Assembly: GCF_030077735.1 (NCBI RefSeq)
Contig: NZ_JASJEU010000008.1
Span: forward strand, 104,463-168,462
Origin: Gordonibacter faecis
Lineage (GTDB): Bacteria > Actinomycetota > Coriobacteriia > Coriobacteriales > Eggerthellaceae
Length of the DNA: 64,000 nt
Direction of reading: 5' to 3'
In this document: piece after piece, positions 8,041 through 17,000 of the stretch
Layout: each line of letters begins with the position of its first letter
Numbering within the stretch: the first letter of the stretch is position 1
The notes under the pieces: generated by a model
What the model was told of the DNA's origin: nothing
Databases searched by the model: none
What the model saw: the letters and a program-made list of their open reading frames with translations, nothing else
Translations under genes and position numbers: made by a program

Positions 8041-9633
8041 TTAAGCGAGCGGCCGCCAAACTCTTACGAGGCAGTATTTTTTGGGTTCGCCGTTGAGGGG
8101 TTTGTCGTCTATGTTGGCGTAGGTTACTACGACGTTGTTTGAGCCGGTGGAGGCCAGGTATTCGCCGTAGTCGTCGGCACCGTTTTCGGGTTCAATAAGG
8201 AAGTACTGCTTGGTGGCCAGGTCGATGCCGTTCACGGTGCGCGTGCTTTTCACCATGAACGCGCCGCCGCACCAGGCGGGCGCAGCGGACGGCGTGCGGC
8301 TGTAGCAGAACCAGGGCGCGCCGCTGTAATTTCCGTCCGAAACTCCCTCAAGCGGGGTGTACGTGCCAATGTGTGAGATGCCGTCGCCGTACTGGTACCA
8401 CGCGTCGAACGAAAACGTGAACCCGGTGTCGCCGTAGCCGGCCTCCAAGGGGCGCATTGCCCGGGGGAGCACCATGGTGTCGCGCACCTCGCCGGAATCG
8501 GCATCCAGAAGCGTGAGCTGGTAATACGTACCGGACGTGTCCGCGCGCGGCGTGATAACCACGCCGTTGGCCAGTGCGTAGGGCGGCGTGCACAGGCGGC
8601 CGTGCGAGGTGTAAGCCACCTCAGCCTCAGCCGCGCCGAAGGCCGCGCGCTTCACCAGGGAGTCCTCGGTGCTGTACGGGCCATTCACCTTCGGCAGCAC
8701 CTGCCAAAACGCGTGCGACCCCGCAGCGGCAATGGTAGGCGTTTCCCAATCGGAGTCGCCCTCGTCCAAAAGCTGCGGCTCGCCCAAGGTACCCCCGCTC
8801 AGCCGCGCGGCGTACACGCGCCAAATGCCCTCAAGGATGTTGGCCTCGGTCCACACCAGGCCCGAGGCCGTGGCTCGTGCGTCGTACACGTCGAACCCGT
8901 CATCCTGACCGACGGCCTGCTCCAGCACGGTGGTCAGATCCCCCGAACCCAGCGACAAAATACCCACGTGCACCAGCGGTTTTGCCGTATCGTTGGGAAG
9001 CAGGCATGCGGCCACGTCATCACCCGTCGCCCACAGCAGCGTGCCGTAGGGCAGCTCGTAGCGCCCGGCCAACTCCACGCGCTCAGCCGTGTCGTCCAAC
9101 TTGGTGAAGGGACTCTCTTCGTCATCAACGGCCAGCGTGGTCACGTTCGCTTCGGGAACTTCTAGCACGGTGATGTCGCTTGCGGCTTCTTCCTCGCGCT
9201 TCTTGAGCAGCACCGAGGCACCGCCGCCTGCGGCCGCGAGCGCACCCACGCCCAAGGCACCAAACAGGAAGTGACGCCGCGTGAGCAGAATCTCGCCACC
9301 TGTGGGGGTAGGAACGCGTACGCCCTGATCAGCGCCACTGCTGCCACCGCCACGCTTATGCACGCCACCGGCACCACCGCCGGCCACCGCGCTTCCAGCC
9401 TTCTGCTGGGTCCCACCGCGCGTCTTCCGCTTGACCGCCGCGCGCGTGGAGTTCGATCCCAGGCCAGGGCCACCGCCAAAGCCGCCAACATTTCCGACGT
9501 GCCCGCCGCGCGCGTCCTTTTTTCCGCCAGCATACAGGGCACCGCCAGCCGAACTGCCGCGCCGCTGGGCGCTGCGTTTGGCCGCGCCACCTGACCGGGC
9601 GTGGTTGGCATGTGTTGATCTGCGGGTTACCAT
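8041..9633 (-). CDS. Tat-type membrane-anchored beta-rich extracytoplasmic protein
   Basis: This protein has 530 residues from the ATG at 9631-9633. The frame is open further upstream but would then run into the promoter region of the divergent response regulator. Residues 1-110 are an unusual Gly/Ala/Arg/Ser-rich cytoplasmic stretch. About residue 115 there is LLTRRHFLFGALGVGALAAA, a twin-arginine-like motif followed by a hydrophobic helix, so the rest should be exported or anchored outside. The C-terminal 380 residues are rich in Trp/Gly/Tyr beta-type segments that suggest a propeller-like sensor or binding domain. No enzyme motif is recognised. It is divergent from a two-component system, so it might feed that sensor (inference). 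The late position of the RR motif is odd for a cleaved Tat signal. Confidence 0.6.
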   Translation of the reverse strand: MVTRRSTHANHARSGGAAKRSAQRRGSSAGGALYAGGKKDARGGHVGNVGGFGGGPGLGSNSTRAAVKRKTRGGTQQKAGSAVAGGGAGGVHKRGGGSSGADQGVRVPTPTGGEILLTRRHFLFGALGVGALAAAGGGASVLLKKREEEAASDITVLEVPEANVTTLAVDDEESPFTKLDDTAERVELAGRYELPYGTLLWATGDDVAACLLPNDTAKPLVHVGILSLGSGDLTTVLEQAVGQDDGFDVYDARATASGLVWTEANILEGIWRVYAARLSGGTLGEPQLLDEGDSDWETPTIAAAGSHAFWQVLPKVNGPYSTEDSLVKRAAFGAAEAEVAYTSHGRLCTPPYALANGVVITPRADTSGTYYQLTLLDADSGEVRDTMVLPRAMRPLEAGYGDTGFTFSFDAWYQYGDGISHIGTYTPLEGVSDGNYSGAPWFCYSRTPSAAPAWCGGAFMVKSTRTVNGIDLATKQYFLIEPENGADDYGEYLASTGSNNVVVTYANIDDKPLNGEPKKYCLVRVWRPLA

Positions 9634-9784
9634 GGTGTTTATTGTGTCATTTCCTGCACGGGTTCCAGCCGGTCCAAGGGGAATTGCTACAATAAACGCA
9701 AACACGACCTGGGCGCTCGGCAAGGAATGCGCCACGTGCGCGACCGGGTGCTTTACCAGCTGGCGACGACTTGAGGTGGTATTC

Positions 9785-10495
9785 ATGAGCAACGAAACGC
9801 GACGCATACTGCTTGTTGAAGACGAAAAGGCAATCCGCGATGCCGTAACGGCGTACCTGGAGCGCGAAAACTACTGGGTGACGGCGGTTGGCGACGGCCA
9901 GGAGGCGCTCGAGGAATTCTCGAAGCACCACTTCGACCTGGTCATTCTCGACCTTATGCTGCCCCGCGTACCGGGCGAGCGCGTCTGCCGCGCCATTCGC
10001 GACAACTCCGACGTACCTATTATTATGCTCACGGCGAAGGGCGAAGTGGAAGACCGCATCATCGGCCTGGAACTGGGCGCCGACGACTATTTGGTGAAGC
10101 CGTTCAGCCCCCGCGAACTGGTGGCCCGCGCCCGCGCGCTGCTCCGCCGCGTGCATGCCGACAGCGAACCGCAGCGCGAGGTGCTGGAGTTCGGCGAACT
10201 CACCATTGATGTGTCCGGCCACAAGGTGCTGGTCAACAACGAGGAAATTGACCTCACGGCCAGCGAATTCAAGCTGCTCACCACGCTGTCGCGCTATCCC
10301 GGCCGCGTGTATTCGCGCATGGAGCTGGTGGAGAAGGTGCTCGGTTACGACTTCGAGGGCTACGAGCGCACCATCGACAGCCACGTGAAGAACCTGCGCG
10401 CGAAAATTGGCGACAACCCGCGCAGCCCGAAGTGGCTCCACACCGTCCACGGCGTGGGTTATCGTTTTGAGGATCCGACCAAGGTTTCGCAATAG
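9785..10495 (+). CDS. OmpR-family response regulator
   Basis: This 236-residue protein starts at ATG 9785, with GAGGTGG 7 bases upstream. The receiver domain (1-120) has acidic residues in LLVEDE (Asp13), the phospho-acceptor Asp56 in VILDLMLP, Thr in MLTAKGE and Lys in DYLVKPF. The winged-helix DNA-binding domain (about 137-230) shows LTASEFKLLTTL, GRVYSRMEL and the terminal TVHGVGYRFE of the OmpR class. It acts in the cytoplasm with the histidine kinase encoded 47 bases downstream, and the two are likely one operon. Closest characterised relatives by pattern are the RegX/PhoP/MtrA group. The target genes are unknown. A Tat-type membrane protein gene is divergent upstream. Confidence 0.95.
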   Translation: MSNETRRILLVEDEKAIRDAVTAYLERENYWVTAVGDGQEALEEFSKHHFDLVILDLMLPRVPGERVCRAIRDNSDVPIIMLTAKGEVEDRIIGLELGADDYLVKPFSPRELVARARALLRRVHADSEPQREVLEFGELTIDVSGHKVLVNNEEIDLTASEFKLLTTLSRYPGRVYSRMELVEKVLGYDFEGYERTIDSHVKNLRAKIGDNPRSPKWLHTVHGVGYRFEDPTKVSQ

Positions 10496-10542
10496 GCGCC
10501 TTCGGCGTCGAAGTGAACCCCACCGTGCAGGAGGGACGCAGC

Positions 10543-12153
10543 GTGCAGGATTCGGCGACGACCGGGCCCATCGGCAAGGCGGGGGCGGACGACGCCAACG
10601 CGCGCAAGCGTAAACGGTCGGGCTGGGCAGACCTTTCATACACCACCCGCGTGACGGCGGCATTCGCCTTCATCGCGGCCATGACCGCGCTGGTGGCCAT
10701 AGGCGTGGTGTCCTTTGTGTGGGAGCAGCACTTCCAAACGTACACGCGCGAAAACATGCAATCGGTGGCCGAAATTACGGCCGCCAACATCGCCGTGAAA
10801 TACGAGGCTAGCGGCACGTTTGACGAAGCCACACTGGGCCCGGCGCGCGCCATGATTGAAGTGACGCCGGGTGTGGGCATGCTGGTGATAGACTCCACGA
10901 ACCCGGAGGCTAACCCACGCGGGCTGACCGTGTTCGACTCCACGCTCATCAATGATGACGAAGGCGGCGACGGCAAGGGCACGTCCACCGGCATCAGCAA
11001 GGATTTGTCGCTTGCGCCACAGAAGATGGACATGCAAAACGCCGCGCAAGCTCCCATTATTGTGCACGATAGGGCCGTGGGCTCCGTGCGCGTGTGGGTG
11101 CTGGGTTCCGACACGCTGCTGCGCTCCACCGACGAAGAATTCCGCAGCAAGTCCTACCAGGCCATGCTGTTCGCAGCCGCCATGGCCATCTTGCTGGCCT
11201 CGTGCATCGGCTTCCTGTTCGCGCGCAACCTGGTGAGTCCCATCAACCGCATGACGAAAACGGCGAAGGCCATCAAAGAAGGCGACCTGTCGGCGCGCAC
11301 CGACCTCCATGGTGACGACGAGATAGCCCGCCTCGGCGAAACGTTTGACGAGATGGCCGACTCGGTAGAGAAGGACCGCGAACTTGAGCGGCGCCTGACT
11401 ACCGACGTGGCGCACGAGCTGCGTACACCGCTTATGGCCATCCAGTCCACGGTGGAGGCTATGGTCGACGGCGTGTTCGAAGCCGACTCCGAGCACCTGG
11501 AAACGGTAAACTCCGAGGTGCAGCGCTTGAGCCGCCTGGTAGATTCGCTGTTGAAACTGTCACGTCTGGAAAACCGCGCCAACCCCATGAAGGAAGAGGT
11601 CGTGGACGTGGGGCAGCTGATCAGCGGCATTATTGCCACGCATGATGCGTTCGTTACCGACTCGGGCCTTTCGCTGGAATACGTTGCCGACGAAGGCGTG
11701 CGCGTGCTGGGCGACGCGGACATGATTCGCCAGGCCACGGCGAATCTCATCTCGAACGCCGTGCGCTACACGCCCGAGGGCGGCCACATCACCGTCAGCG
11801 TGAAGCGCGGCGACATTATGGCCTCCATCGCTGTGCGCGATACGGGCATCGGCCTCACGCCCGAGGAATGCAAGATGGTGTTCTCCCGCTTCTGGCGTGC
11901 CGACGCCGGGCGCAACCGCGAAAGCGGCGGTTTGGGCATTGGCCTGGCCGTTGTGAAGGAAATCGTCGACCGTCACGGCGGCTGGGTGCAGGTGGAAGGC
12001 CGCAAGGATGAAGGCGCCTGCTTCACCATTCATCTGCCGCTGTACGACGAGGGCCGGCAGCTCAAGCCGCGCCAGCAAAAGCAGTCGAAGGTGCCCAAGG
12101 GTTCAAAGGCCAAAGAAAAGCCGCAAAAGTCCCGAGCCAAGGGCAGAAAGTAG
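10543..12153 (+). CDS. Membrane sensor histidine kinase (HAMP, HisKA, HATPase)
   Basis: This protein has 536 residues. GTG 10543 is chosen because CAGGAGGG lies 7 bases upstream. GTG 10513 is an alternative that adds 10 residues. The order is a cytoplasmic tail, TM1 (VTAAFAFIAAMTALVAIGVV), an extracytoplasmic sensor domain of about 130 residues, TM2 (AMLFAAAMAILLASCIGFLF), HAMP, the HisKA dimerisation helix with phospho-accepting His291 in AHELRTPL, and HATPase_c with N (LISNAVRYTPEGG), G1 (VRDTGIGL) and G2 (GGLGIGLAVVKEI) boxes. The C-terminal 30 residues are Lys-rich. It pairs with the OmpR-type regulator immediately upstream. The signal is unknown. Confidence 0.95.
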   Translation: MQDSATTGPIGKAGADDANARKRKRSGWADLSYTTRVTAAFAFIAAMTALVAIGVVSFVWEQHFQTYTRENMQSVAEITAANIAVKYEASGTFDEATLGPARAMIEVTPGVGMLVIDSTNPEANPRGLTVFDSTLINDDEGGDGKGTSTGISKDLSLAPQKMDMQNAAQAPIIVHDRAVGSVRVWVLGSDTLLRSTDEEFRSKSYQAMLFAAAMAILLASCIGFLFARNLVSPINRMTKTAKAIKEGDLSARTDLHGDDEIARLGETFDEMADSVEKDRELERRLTTDVAHELRTPLMAIQSTVEAMVDGVFEADSEHLETVNSEVQRLSRLVDSLLKLSRLENRANPMKEEVVDVGQLISGIIATHDAFVTDSGLSLEYVADEGVRVLGDADMIRQATANLISNAVRYTPEGGHITVSVKRGDIMASIAVRDTGIGLTPEECKMVFSRFWRADAGRNRESGGLGIGLAVVKEIVDRHGGWVQVEGRKDEGACFTIHLPLYDEGRQLKPRQQKQSKVPKGSKAKEKPQKSRAKGRK

Positions 12154-12244
12154 CCAAACTGCGCGATAATAAGCGCCGTGAACGAGCGCCGCGCTCCGGG
12201 GGCGGAGGCGTAGCGAGCATCTGATGAAAGGACACGTACCAACC

Positions 12245-13117
12245 ATGACCGGAATCGACATCAAGCCCGACGCGCAAGGCAAAGTGCGCGATCTCTACGA
12301 TCTGGGCGACAAGCTGCTGTTGGTGGCCACCGACCGCATCTCGGCGTTCGACTACATTTTGGAAGACGAGATCCCGCACAAGGGCGCCGTGCTGACGCAA
12401 CTGTCGTGCTTCTGGTTTGAGCTGTTGGACGGCGTGGTGGAGAATCACCTGATCAGCGCCGACGAGGCCGACCTACCCGAGCAGTTCAAGCCTTACGCCG
12501 ATTACCTGCGCGGTCGCTTCATGCTGGTGAAGAAGGCCGACATGTTCCCCGCCGAGTGCATCGTGCGCGGCTACCTGGCCGGCAGTGGCCTCAAGGAGTA
12601 CCAGAAGCAGGGTACGGTGTGTGGCATTCAGCTGCCCGAGGGCCTGGAGAATTCCTCGAAGTTGCCGGAGCCCATCTTCACGCCGTCCACGAAGGCCGAC
12701 ATTGGCGACCACGACGAGAACATCAGCTTCGAGCGCTTGGTGGAAATCATCGGCGAAGACGACGCGACGCAGCTGCGTGACCTGGCACTGAAGGTGTACA
12801 CCACGGCGCGCGACCACGCGGCCGAGCGCGGCGTGATTATTGCCGACACGAAGTTCGAGTTCGGGCGCATTGATGGCAAGATTATTCTGGCCGACGAAGT
12901 GCTGACGCCCGATTCGTCGCGCTTCTGGCCGGGCGACGAGTACGCGCCGGGCAAGGATCAGCCCAGCTTCGACAAGCAGTACGTGCGCGACTGGCTCACC
13001 GCCAACTGGGATCGTCAGGGCAACCCGCCCCGCCTGCCCCAGGACGTCATCGAGCGCACCAGCGAGAAGTACATTCAGGCGTACGAGAAGATTACGGGTA
13101 GGAAGTTCGCTTACTAG
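12245..13117 (+). CDS. purC: SAICAR synthetase (phosphoribosylaminoimidazole-succinocarboxamide synthase)
   Basis: This 290-residue enzyme of purine synthesis joins CAIR and aspartate with ATP to give SAICAR. The N-terminus carries QGKVRDLYDLGDKLLLVATD, the family's ATP-binding start, then RISAFDYIL. The signature ECIVRGYLAGSGLKEY lies near 105-120, and the late IADTKFEFG block supplies the metal-binding acidic residues. ATG 12245 is preferred over the in-frame ATG at 12224 because it gives the family-typical N-terminus and AAAGGA lies upstream. The product is a substrate for PurB, encoded about 5 kb upstream. A REPIN-like hairpin pair follows the gene. Confidence 0.96.
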   Translation: MTGIDIKPDAQGKVRDLYDLGDKLLLVATDRISAFDYILEDEIPHKGAVLTQLSCFWFELLDGVVENHLISADEADLPEQFKPYADYLRGRFMLVKKADMFPAECIVRGYLAGSGLKEYQKQGTVCGIQLPEGLENSSKLPEPIFTPSTKADIGDHDENISFERLVEIIGEDDATQLRDLALKVYTTARDHAAERGVIIADTKFEFGRIDGKIILADEVLTPDSSRFWPGDEYAPGKDQPSFDKQYVRDWLTANWDRQGNPPRLPQDVIERTSEKYIQAYEKITGRKFAY

Positions 13118-13141
13118 TAAGTGAGAGTGCGCAGGTTGACC

Positions 13142-13231
13142 GTAGGGCAAGGGTTCTCCCCTTGCCGCGAAAGTGCGGTTGACCTGCGTGCTTTTTGACA
13201 GACGACGGCAAGGACGGAACCCTTGCCCTAC
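13142..13231. repeat. REPIN-like inverted pair of GTAG hairpins
   Basis: The left unit is GTAG (13142-13145) followed by the hairpin GGCAAGGG / CCCTTGCC. The right unit is its inverted counterpart, ending CTAC at 13228-13231. The two units are 90 bases apart end to end. A related pair lies at 22896-22986 and a single unit at 28884-28904. The GTAG foot plus palindrome is the known layout of REP sequences mobilised by TnpA_REP (RAYT) proteins. No such gene is in this window. Confidence 0.75.
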
Positions 13232-13243
13232 GGAGAGATCATT

Positions 13244-13999
13244 ATGTCGCAACGCAATCCTATGAACGACCGCTATCAGACCGACGAGCGCCGCGGGCAA
13301 ACCCGCAAGAGCGCCGCGGCCATGAAGCCTAAGACGAAGGCCGCCGCCACGGTGCGCGTGGCTCCGCCGCAAAAGACGAAGCAGCAGAAGAAGGCCGAGA
13401 AAAAGGTGGCCCGCGCCAAGCAAGCTGAACTCGACCGCAAGTATTACAACCCGCCGACGCCCCAGTACAAGCGTCTGCGCAAACTATGGTGGGGCCTGCT
13501 CATTGGTGCCATCGCGCTCACGGTGCTGTCCTGGTTCGGCCGTACGTTCCTACCCGAGGCCGCCACGTACGTCACGCTGGGCTTGGCCTACGCCTGCATC
13601 ATCGGCGCCCTGTACGTCGACTTCTCCAAGATTCGCAAGGTGCGCCGCGCGTACCAGGAGGAAATGGAGAACCGCAAGTCCAAGGAGCAGCGCGCGCTGG
13701 AGAAGCAGCAGAAGGCCCAGCAGAAAAGCCTCAAAGAGCAGGAGGCTGACAAGGCTGAGGAAGCTGAGGCCGAAAAGCCCAAGAAGCGCAGCCTGTTCGG
13801 CAGCGGTTTCCGCCTGTCAAAGGCCGAGGAAGCCAAGGTGGAGAAGCAGGCTTCCAAGAAGGGCCAGGCAGATGGCGAGGGCGCGAGCGCTGATGCTGAC
13901 GCAGGCGCGGACGAGGGCGAGTCTGCGTTCAAGCGCGCGAAAGCAGATGTCGCCAAGGCCGAGAAGGCCGCCAAGGAGCAATCCCAGCAAGCGAAGTAG
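13244..13999 (+). CDS. Two-helix membrane protein with charged coiled-coil tail, unknown function
   Basis: This 251-residue protein starts at ATG 13244, with GGAGAG upstream (an in-frame ATG at 13223 falls in the repeat end). Residues 1-75 are Lys/Arg/Ala-rich and cytoplasmic. Residues about 80-125 contain two membrane helices (LWWGLLIGAIALTVLSWFG and YVTLGLAYACIIGALYV). The rest is a Lys/Glu/Ala/Gln-rich coiled coil that ends in an acidic stretch and KAAKEQSQQAK. I recognise no family. It resembles small envelope scaffolding proteins of actinobacteria only in layout. It lies 26 bases upstream of purL and may share its transcript without a purine role. Confidence 0.7.
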   Translation: MSQRNPMNDRYQTDERRGQTRKSAAAMKPKTKAAATVRVAPPQKTKQQKKAEKKVARAKQAELDRKYYNPPTPQYKRLRKLWWGLLIGAIALTVLSWFGRTFLPEAATYVTLGLAYACIIGALYVDFSKIRKVRRAYQEEMENRKSKEQRALEKQQKAQQKSLKEQEADKAEEAEAEKPKKRSLFGSGFRLSKAEEAKVEKQASKKGQADGEGASADADAGADEGESAFKRAKADVAKAEKAAKEQSQQAK

Positions 14000-14025
14000 G
14001 CGCGATAAAGGAGAGAGAGGGACTC

Positions 14026-17000
14026 ATGGTTTCCCGTGTCTATGTGGAGAAGAAGCCCGGCTTCGACGGCGAAGCGCGCGCGCTCGCGCACGAGTTGCGT
14101 GACATCCTGGGCATAGAGCACCTTGAGGGATTGCGCCTGGTGAATCGCTATGACGTGGAGGGTATCTCCGACGAGTTGTTCTCGCAGTGCGTGCCCACGG
14201 TGTTCAGCGAGCCACAGTCTGACGTGGCCACGCTGGACATGCCCGACGCGCGCGGAGCGGCGGTGTTCGCGGTGGAGTATCTGCCGGGGCAGTTCGACCA
14301 GCGTGCGGACTCTGCCAGCGAGTGCATTCAGCTGATCAGCCAGGGCGAGCGGCCCGAGGTGCGCAGCGCGAAAGTGTATCTATTGGAAGGCGCCCTCACC
14401 GACGAGGACGTGGCCGCCATCAAGCGCTACGTGATCAACCCCATTGAGGCGCGTGAAGCGTCGCTTGAGCCGCGCGACACGCTACATATGGAACAGCCCG
14501 TGCCCGGCGCGGTGGAAATCATTAGCGGGTTCCTGGACTTGGACGAGGCGGGGCTCGCGGCGTTTCTGGACGAGCGCGGCCTTGCCATGGATCTGGCCGA
14601 CCTCACATTCTGCCAGCAGTATTTCGCCGAGGAAGGGCGCTGTCCCACCATCACCGAAATCAAGATGATTGACACGTACTGGTCCGACCACTGCCGCCAC
14701 ACTACGTTCGGCACCGTGCTGGACGACGTGGTGATTGAGGACGAGGCCGTGCAGAGAGCGTTCGAGCGCTATTTGGAAATGCGTCACGATCTGGGCCGCG
14801 ACGAGAAGCCGGTGTGCCTCATGGACATGGGCACCATCGGCGCGCGCTGGCTGAAGGCGCAGGGTACGCTGACCGGGCTCGACGAGTCCGAAGAAATCAA
14901 CGCCTGCACCGTGAAGGTGAAGGTTGACGTGAACGGCGAGGAGCAGGATTGGCTCTACCTGTTCAAGAACGAGACGCACAACCACCCCACCGAGATTGAG
15001 CCGTTCGGCGGCGCGGCCACCTGCGTGGGCGGCGCCATTCGCGACCCCTTGAGCGGTCGCAGCTATGTGTATCAGGCTATGCGCGTGACGGGTGCGGCTG
15101 ACCCGCTGGTTCCTGTGAGTGAGACGCTGCCCGGCAAGCTGCCGCAGCGCAAGCTGGTAACCACGGCCGCAGCGGGCTACTCGTCGTACGGCAACCAGAT
15201 TGGTCTGGCAACAGGCCAGGTGAACGAGCTGTATCACCCGGGCTATGCCGCTAAGCGCATGGAAATTGGCGCGGTGGTGGGTGCCACGCCAGCCGACCAC
15301 GTGCGTCGCGAAACGCCGGCGCCGGGCGACGTGATTGTGCTGTTGGGCGGACGCACCGGACGCGACGGCATCGGCGGTGCGACGGGTTCGTCGAAGGCGC
15401 ACAAGATGGGCTCGCTTGAGAGTTGCGGCGCGGAGGTGCAGAAGGGTAACGCGCCTGTTGAGCGCAAGATTCAGCGCCTGTTCCGCCGCGGTGACGCGTG
15501 TCGTCTCATCAAGCGCTGCAACGATTTCGGCGCGGGCGGCGTATCCGTGGCCGTGGGCGAGTTGGCCGACGGCCTGCACATCGTGTTGGACCGCGTGCCG
15601 AAAAAGTACGATGGACTGGACGGCACCGAGCTGGCTATTTCTGAGAGCCAGGAGCGCATGGCCGTGGCGCTAGCGGCCGAGGACGTGGATACGTTCATTG
15701 GCTACGCGCATGAGGAAAACCTTGAGGCCACGCCCATTGCGACGGTTACCGAAGAGCCGCGCGTGCGCATGGAGTGGAACGGCGACACCATCGTGGATGT
15801 CAGTCGCGCCTTCCTCAACAGCAACGGCGCGCCGAAGCACCAGGTGGTGCGCGTGGTGCCGGGTGGTACCTACGAGCGCACGTGGGAGGGCGACACGCTG
15901 GCCGAGCGCATGGGCGCGCTGGTGAGCGACCTCAATGTGTGCTCGAACAAGGGTCTGTCCGAGCGCTTCGACTCCACCATTGGCGCGGCTACGGCGCTCA
16001 TGCCGTTTGGCGGCTCGCGCCAGCTAACGCCCGCGCTGGCCATGGTGGCGAAGTTGCCCGTGTTTGGCGAAACCACCACTGTGAGTGGCATGGCCTGGGG
16101 TTTCAACCCCTACCTCACCGAGGCCGACCCGTTTGTGGGATCGTACGTGGCCGTGGTTGAGAGCGTGGCGAAGCTGGTGGCCGCGGGCTTTGCGCGCGAG
16201 GACATGTACCTCACATTCCAGGAATACTTCGAGAAGTTGCGCGACGAGCCCGAGCGCTGGGGCAAGCCGGCCGCGGCCGTGCTGGGCGCGCTGATGGCTC
16301 AGGTGGACTTGGGCGTGGGCGCTATCGGCGGCAAGGACTCCATGTCCGGCAGCTTCGAGCAGCTGGATGTGCCACCGACGCTGGTGTCGTTCGCGACGGC
16401 CGTGGGGTCGGTGGAGCGTGTGACGTCGCCCGAGTTCAAGCAGGCCGGCAGCCGCGTGGTGCGCATTGCGCCCGCGAGCTATAACGGCGTGTTGCCCGAT
16501 GCCGCAGGGCTGTTGGAAGCGAGTGCGCTGGTGGAGCGCTTGATTAGCGATGAGTTGGCACTGGCTGTATCCACCCCAGGCTACGGCGGCACCGCCGAAG
16601 CCCTGTTCAAGATGTGCGTAGGCAACGGCATCGGCGTGCGTTTGACCGATGGCATGGAAGCCGACGACCTCTTCGCGCCCGCGTACGGCAGCTTCCTGAT
16701 TGAGATGCCTGCGTGCGCTGAACTTCCTGAGTCGTCGGATGCCGTGCGCATTGACGAGCTGGGCGAGACAACCGAAGCCTACGAGTTTGTAGCCTGCGAC
16801 GAAACCCTCAACCTGGCCGAACTGCAAGAAACATGGGAAGCCAAGCTTGAACCCGTGTTCCCGTATCGCTCGAAAGATACTCGTTCGGAAGCGAGCGCAA
16901 GCAACACCCCCTGTCATCCTGAGCGGAGCGAAGCGGAGTCGAAGGATCCCGTGCGGCGCCAGCCGTCTTCCTCGCCAGTGGAGCCGGTCGAACTCATCTC

